Below are positions 22,312 to 26,281 of a stretch of 26,281 bases of DNA, in pieces. The stretch is from Lutibacter sp. (GTDB taxonomy: Bacteria; Bacteroidota; Bacteroidia; Flavobacteriales; Flavobacteriaceae). The stretch spans positions 1 to 26,281 of the forward strand of contig JAUVOS010000004.1 of assembly GCA_030599055.1 (NCBI GenBank), written 5' to 3'. Within the stretch, counting starts at the first letter, position 1. Each line of letters starts with the position of its first letter. The notes beneath the pieces were generated by a model. The model did no database searches. It had not been told where the DNA came from and saw only the letters and a program-made list of their open reading frames with translations. A program made the translations under genes and the position numbers.

Positions 22312-22341
22312 TTTGTATTCCGAATAAAAATGAGTAATTTG
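22312..22341 (+). promoter_or_regulatory. Promoter of the DUF4290-murA unit
   Basis: TTTG at 22312-22315, 18 bases, then GTAATTTG at 22334-22341, one mismatch from TAnnTTTG. The leader to the ATG at 22376 would be about 29 bases. It suggests that DUF4290, murA and the transporter are transcribed together from here. Confidence 0.45.
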
Positions 22342-22375
22342 CAACATATAACAGAAAAAATATAAAAGTACTTTT

Positions 22376-23008
22376 ATGGAGTTTGATTTAGAATATAATT
22401 CAGAAAGACCTGCTATGGCAATACCGGAATATGGACGTCATATTCAAAAATTAGTAGATCATTGCATTTCTTTGCAGGATAAAGAGAAGCGAAATGAAAT
22501 GGCAAAGGCAATTATTGATGTAATGGGTAATTTACAGCCGCATTTAAGAGATGTTCCCGATTTTAAACATAAACTTTGGGACCAACTCTTTATAATTGCA
22601 GACTTTAAGTTGGATGTGGATTCACCTTACCCAATAACATCTGAAGCAGAATTGAAAGAAAAGCCAAAAAAATTACCCTATCCAAAGTCAGCTTCTAAGT
22701 ATCGTTATTATGGACATAACATGCAAACAATGATAGATGTAGCCATTTCTTGGGAAGAAGGAGAAATGAAAGAAAAATTAACACAATCTATAGCAAATCA
22801 CATGAAAAAATGCTACTTATTGTGGAATAAAGATAGTGTAACAGATGCTATTATTGTAAAGCACTTAAAAGATTTGTCTGATAATAAACTCACAGTTGAT
22901 GTAGTAAAAAATCCATTGATTCTTTCTAACAAACTAATGCAAGGTCATAAACGTACACAAACTAAAAACAAAAGTCAGAAAAACCAAAGAAAGTATAAAA
23001 GGAAATAA
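22376..23008 (+). CDS. DUF4290-family protein
   Basis: A 210-residue cytosolic protein from a family I know only from Bacteroidetes, where it often precedes murA. The N-terminus (MEFDLEYNSERPAMAIPEYG, then RHIQKLVDHCISLQD) and HLRDVPDFKHKLWDQLFIIADF are characteristic. Helices dominate; there is no signal peptide or membrane segment. The C-terminus is strongly basic (KRTQTKNKSQKNQRKYKRK), possibly for RNA or membrane-surface contact. The murA start follows 2 bp after its stop, so the two are almost surely co-translated. A role in envelope growth is suggested by that coupling alone. Function is not established. Confidence 0.88.
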   Translation: MEFDLEYNSERPAMAIPEYGRHIQKLVDHCISLQDKEKRNEMAKAIIDVMGNLQPHLRDVPDFKHKLWDQLFIIADFKLDVDSPYPITSEAELKEKPKKLPYPKSASKYRYYGHNMQTMIDVAISWEEGEMKEKLTQSIANHMKKCYLLWNKDSVTDAIIVKHLKDLSDNKLTVDVVKNPLILSNKLMQGHKRTQTKNKSQKNQRKYKRK

Positions 23009-23010
23009 AT

Positions 23011-24318
23011 ATGGGAACTTTCAAAATAGAAGGAGGATATAAGCTTCAAGGTGAAATTACACCACAAGGCGCTAAAAATGAATGCTTACAGATTTTAAAT
23101 GCTACCCTCTTAACGCCTGAAAAAGTACAAGTCAATAACATCCCTAATATTAAAGATGTTAATAAATTAATATTCATATTGGGCGAATTAGGTGTTAAAA
23201 TTGAAAAGTTAAGCGCAAATTCTTACACATTTCAAGCAGATGATATTAACCTAAATTATCTAGAATCGGAAGACTTTAAAAATGATGGAAGTCAACTCAG
23301 AGGTTCTATCATGTTAGTGGGTCCTTTGTTGGCCCGTTTTGGAAAAGGCTATATTCCTCGTCCGGGTGGAGATAAAATTGGTCGTCGTCGTCTAGACACG
23401 CATTTTGAGGGATTTATCAAACTAGGAGCTGATTTTCGTTATAATGAAAAAGAGTTCTTTTATGGTGTAGAAGCTGATGAATTACACGGTACAGATATGC
23501 TGTTGGATGAAGCTTCTGTAACAGGTACTGCCAATATTATCATGGCGGCAGTTTTAGCCAAAGGGACGACCACAATTTATAATGCAGCTTGTGAACCTTA
23601 CATTCAACAATTATCCAAAATGTTGAATAGTATGGGAGCAAAAATAATCGGTGTAGGCTCTAATCTCCTTACGATAGAAGGTGTCAAAAAATTAGGAGGT
23701 TGTGAACATACAATTCTACCCGATATGATTGAAATTGGTAGCTGGATTGGAATGGCAGCTATGACTAGATCAGAATTAACCATTAAGAATGTAAGCTGGA
23801 AAAATTTAGGTCAAATACCAAACGTTTTTAGAAAGCTAGGAATAAAATTAGAAAAGAGAAACGACGATATTTACATCCCGGCACAAGATTCCTATGAAGT
23901 TCAACACTATATGGATGGTTCCATACTCACTATTGCAGATGCTCCTTGGCCAGGATTTACTCCTGATCTATTGAGTATCGTCTTGGTTGTAGCAACTCAG
24001 GCAAAAGGTAGTGTGCTTATTCATCAAAAAATGTTTGAGAGTCGTTTGTTTTTTGTCGATAAACTTATAGAAATGGGAGCTCAAGTGATACTTTGCGATC
24101 CACATAGAGCAACGGTGATTGGTAACAATCACGAGTCTCCATTACATGCAATAACCATGACTTCTCCTGATATTAGAGCAGGAATTTCTTTATTGATTGC
24201 TGCTTTATCTGCAGATGGTGTTAGCACCATTCACAATATTGAACAAATAGATCGTGGTTACGAACGTATTGATGAACGCCTTCGAGCTCTTGGAGCAAAG
24301 ATTACGCGTATTAATTAA
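23011..24318 (+). CDS. murA: UDP-N-acetylglucosamine 1-carboxyvinyltransferase, Asp-type
   Basis: First committed step of peptidoglycan synthesis: transfers enolpyruvate from phosphoenolpyruvate to UDP-GlcNAc, in the cytoplasm. It has 435 residues, slightly longer than E. coli MurA (419). The catalytic Lys22-Asn23 pair is in QGAKNE. The flexible loop reads RPGGDKIGRRRLDTH with Asp121 in the place of E. coli Cys115, the residue that fosfomycin alkylates. Other conserved blocks: DEASVTGTANIIMAAV, RSELTIKNV, ADAPWPGFTPDLLS and the closing ERIDERLRALGAKI. It is coupled to DUF4290 upstream (2 bp) and followed 14 bp later by the Nramp-like gene. The Asp form is active in other bacteria and resists fosfomycin. 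Confidence 0.96.
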   Translation: MGTFKIEGGYKLQGEITPQGAKNECLQILNATLLTPEKVQVNNIPNIKDVNKLIFILGELGVKIEKLSANSYTFQADDINLNYLESEDFKNDGSQLRGSIMLVGPLLARFGKGYIPRPGGDKIGRRRLDTHFEGFIKLGADFRYNEKEFFYGVEADELHGTDMLLDEASVTGTANIIMAAVLAKGTTTIYNAACEPYIQQLSKMLNSMGAKIIGVGSNLLTIEGVKKLGGCEHTILPDMIEIGSWIGMAAMTRSELTIKNVSWKNLGQIPNVFRKLGIKLEKRNDDIYIPAQDSYEVQHYMDGSILTIADAPWPGFTPDLLSIVLVVATQAKGSVLIHQKMFESRLFFVDKLIEMGAQVILCDPHRATVIGNNHESPLHAITMTSPDIRAGISLLIAALSADGVSTIHNIEQIDRGYERIDERLRALGAKITRIN

Positions 24319-24332
24319 AGAATCCATTTTAC

Positions 24333-25550
24333 ATGTTTGCCTTTTTAAAAAAATTAGGCCCAGGTTTACTTTTTGCAGGAGCTGCTATCGGCGTTTCGCA
24401 TCTAGTACAATCTACTCGTGCTGGTGCAGATTATGGTTATGGCTTTCTTTGGGCATTGCTACTTATTCATGCGGTGAAGTATCCTTTTTTTCAGTTTGCA
24501 CCACGATATACTACCGCTACAGGTGAAAGTTTAATCGCTGGTTATAAACGTTTAGGTAAAGGGGTTTTAATTATCTATTTTTTGCTAACAATGGCAACTA
24601 TGTTTACCATTCAAGCTGCTGTGACAATAGTAACTGCTGGTTTAGCATCGCACCTGTTTGGTATAACAAATAATCTTATAGTTTGGAGTATTGTTTTATT
24701 ACTTATTAGTGTTATTTTTTTATACAGAGGACGTTATAGTTTACTTGATAAATTAATGAAAATTATCATCGTGGTTTTAACAGTTACTTCGATAATTGCA
24801 GTCATAGCAGCAAGTTTTAAAACGCAAACAAGTTTTAACTTTTTACCAGAAATTCCAAAAGGGACACTCGAAGTAGGATTTCTTATTGCTTTTTTAGGAT
24901 GGATGCCAGCACCTTTAGATGTTGCTGTTTGGCAATCGCTCTGGACACAAGCAAAACAAAAGGAGTTGGGAAGTACTTTTAGTACAAAACAATCTATTTT
25001 TGATTTTAATATTGGATATATTGGTACAATTATTACCGGAATAATATTCATGTCTTTAGGAGCCTTAATGCTTTTTAATTCGGGCGTTAATTTAAGTGCT
25101 AAAGCCAGTGTATTTGCAAAGCAACTCATTGAACTTTACACATCAAATCTAGGTACAACAATAGGTTGGATAGTAGGGATTGCAGCATTTACAACTATGT
25201 TTAGTACCACAATAACTGCTTTGGATGCATCACCTAGAGCAATGGCAAAAACCACTTCTCTTTTAAAAGGGAAACCAATAAAAAACAATTATGTGGTTTG
25301 GTTGGTTTTATTAGCGATTGGAACTATAATTATTCTGACATTTTTTACTTCAAGTATGGGTGCAATGATAAAAATTGCAACTGTTGTCTCATTTTTAACA
25401 GCACCGTTTTATGCCATTGCCAACCTTTGGTTGGTGTCTAGTAAACACATGCCAAAGAAATGGCAACCCTCTTTAGGGATGAAAATTTGGAGCCTTTTCG
25501 GAATTGCATTCCTACTAGGATTTAGTATTTGGTATATAATCTTATTATAA
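24333..25550 (+). CDS. Nramp-family membrane transporter with non-canonical metal site
   Basis: Inner-membrane protein, 405 residues, about 11 helices. It aligns with Nramp without gaps at the first helix: GPGLLFAGAAIGVSHLVQ against the usual GPG....A...DPGN..T. The DPGN motif that binds the metal is replaced by GVSH (20-23), while the following AGA is kept. In the sixth helix MPA (191-193) stands for the usual MPH; Met191, a metal ligand, stays but His is lost. Proton-coupled manganese or iron uptake should therefore not be assumed. The substrate may be another ion, or the protein may have changed function. It lies 14 bp after murA, probably in the same operon, and converges on the phosphatase gene with a 14-bp gap. 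Confidence 0.82.
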   Translation: MFAFLKKLGPGLLFAGAAIGVSHLVQSTRAGADYGYGFLWALLLIHAVKYPFFQFAPRYTTATGESLIAGYKRLGKGVLIIYFLLTMATMFTIQAAVTIVTAGLASHLFGITNNLIVWSIVLLLISVIFLYRGRYSLLDKLMKIIIVVLTVTSIIAVIAASFKTQTSFNFLPEIPKGTLEVGFLIAFLGWMPAPLDVAVWQSLWTQAKQKELGSTFSTKQSIFDFNIGYIGTIITGIIFMSLGALMLFNSGVNLSAKASVFAKQLIELYTSNLGTTIGWIVGIAAFTTMFSTTITALDASPRAMAKTTSLLKGKPIKNNYVVWLVLLAIGTIIILTFFTSSMGAMIKIATVVSFLTAPFYAIANLWLVSSKHMPKKWQPSLGMKIWSLFGIAFLLGFSIWYIILL

Positions 25551-25564
25551 GTAGTTAACATTAC

Positions 25565-26281
25565 TTAAAACGGCATCAAATAACTGGAAAGGAGTTCCTC
25601 ATTCTCTCCCCACATTTCAAAACGAACCGTATTTTTTTTAAGATCAAATTTTACGATGCCATAACTTTTTTGAAAAATAACTTCGGAAACACGATACGGA
25701 TTGGATTCACTAGTGAAACTACTATATGAATGTGTAAGTCCACTTGAAGTAAAGTCAATCAGTTTGTATTTTTTCTTGCCAATTTCTTTGCGCGATATTT
25801 CCGAAATATGCCGGTCACCGGAAAGTATGATTACGCCTTTTGCTTTGCTTTTTACAATAATCTTTTCAAGTTTATCAACTTCATGCGACATGTTGCCCCA
25901 AGCTTCAAATCCATGTTGGTTTGATAAAAATTGAATACTGCTTACGATAATGTTATAATCTGCATGAGAGTCTTTTAACTCTTGATTTAACCATTCCCAT
26001 TGCGTTTCTCCTAGCATAGTGCCTTCTCCATATTTGTTTGTTTTGTAACGTTTATTCGGATTTTTATCTTTGGTTAAGGCAGTCCTAAAATAACGTGTAT
26101 CCAGTAGAACTATTTTTATGTTTTTCCCATTAACTTCATAATTTTTACTGTGATAAGTGCCCTTTTGTTTGCGTCTGTCATCTAGACAAAGTACATCGAT
26201 AAAATCTAAAAAAAGTTCTTGAGATGCTTCCTTTTTTGGATATTCCATACCACCATCATTTACTCCGTAATCATGGTCATC
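25565..26281 (-). CDS. PhoD-like metallophosphatase, 5' end outside the window
   Basis: Hydrolase of the PhoD (alkaline phosphatase D) metallophosphoesterase family, usually exported. The frame is open to the last base of the window, so the ATG at 26248 is internal. The first visible residues DDHDYGVNDGG carry the metal-binding DDHD of PhoD. Further conserved parts are IVLLDTRYFR, LGETQWEWLNQELKDSHADYNIIVSS, and GDRHISEI with the GDRH metal motif, then a C-terminal beta-strand region (IVKFDLKKNTVRFEMWGE). 238 residues are visible; the missing N-terminus should hold the signal peptide and the first metal ligands. It may be a phosphodiesterase rather than a monoesterase. Confidence 0.88.
   Translation of the reverse strand, partial: DDHDYGVNDGGMEYPKKEASQELFLDFIDVLCLDDRRKQKGTYHSKNYEVNGKNIKIVLLDTRYFRTALTKDKNPNKRYKTNKYGEGTMLGETQWEWLNQELKDSHADYNIIVSSIQFLSNQHGFEAWGNMSHEVDKLEKIIVKSKAKGVIILSGDRHISEISRKEIGKKKYKLIDFTSSGLTHSYSSFTSESNPYRVSEVIFQKSYGIVKFDLKKNTVRFEMWGENEELLSSYLMPF

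Overview
The window is AT-rich chromosomal DNA from a member of the Bacteroidetes, most likely the Flavobacteriaceae. The evidence is the set of families typical of that group (DUF4290 next to murA, DUF2795 before secA, a DUF6787-like membrane protein beside a DCC/DUF393 protein, a secA of about 1110 codons) and repeated matches to the Bacteroidetes promoter form TAnnTTTG, in one case with TTG 19 bp upstream. Both ends cut genes: hutI has lost its 5' part on the left, and a PhoD-type phosphatase has lost its 5' part on the right. The content is mostly housekeeping. I see no phage, IS element, CRISPR array, rRNA or tRNA.

Layout. 1-4.3 kb: the end of imidazolonepropionase (histidine breakdown), convergent with a two-gene polysaccharide export unit (outer-membrane export lipoprotein and Wzc-like tyrosine kinase, overlapping by one base). 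4.3-6.2 kb: a divergent SAM methyltransferase, a PduO-type cobalamin adenosyltransferase, and a small acidic DUF2795 protein with its own promoter and terminator. 6.3-9.6 kb: secA. 9.6-11.1 kb: an ArsC-like reductase, a decayed ASCH-domain gene that I reconstruct from two frames, and a DUF937 protein. 11.2-13.6 kb: an acidic amino-acid symporter, a 505-bp gap holding a long inverted repeat, a small membrane protein and a DCC protein. 13.6-18.1 kb: a MacAB-like export operon (one ATPase, two FtsX/MacB permeases, one HlyD/MacA-type adaptor). 18.3-21.5 kb: a PTPS/QueD enzyme convergent with clpB. 21.7-25.6 kb: a lipoprotein, then DUF4290-murA-Nramp-like transporter as a probable operon.

The most unusual signal is not in the genes. 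Between 9.6 and 21.5 kb, seven gaps hold short tandem repeats with a period of about 7 bp, but nearly every site has its own 7-mer: AATACGC, AAAAGTT, AATTAnn, TAGTCTA/TAGTTGG, AAAGCCC, AATCAGT and AACCGAK. The largest is an unbroken run of 16 heptamers (112 bp) filling the space between queD and clpB. Arrays begin at or inside stop codons, and one supplies the last codons of the export ATPase. Shared period with unshared sequence suggests local growth rather than dispersal of one element. They resemble in kind the heptanucleotide STRR repeats of cyanobacteria.

Other points: MurA has Asp where the fosfomycin target Cys usually lies; the Nramp-like protein lacks both canonical metal-site motifs; SecA keeps the GRN before its tail but has no zinc-binding cysteines; the PTPS-family enzyme reads like the eukaryotic PTPS subclass.
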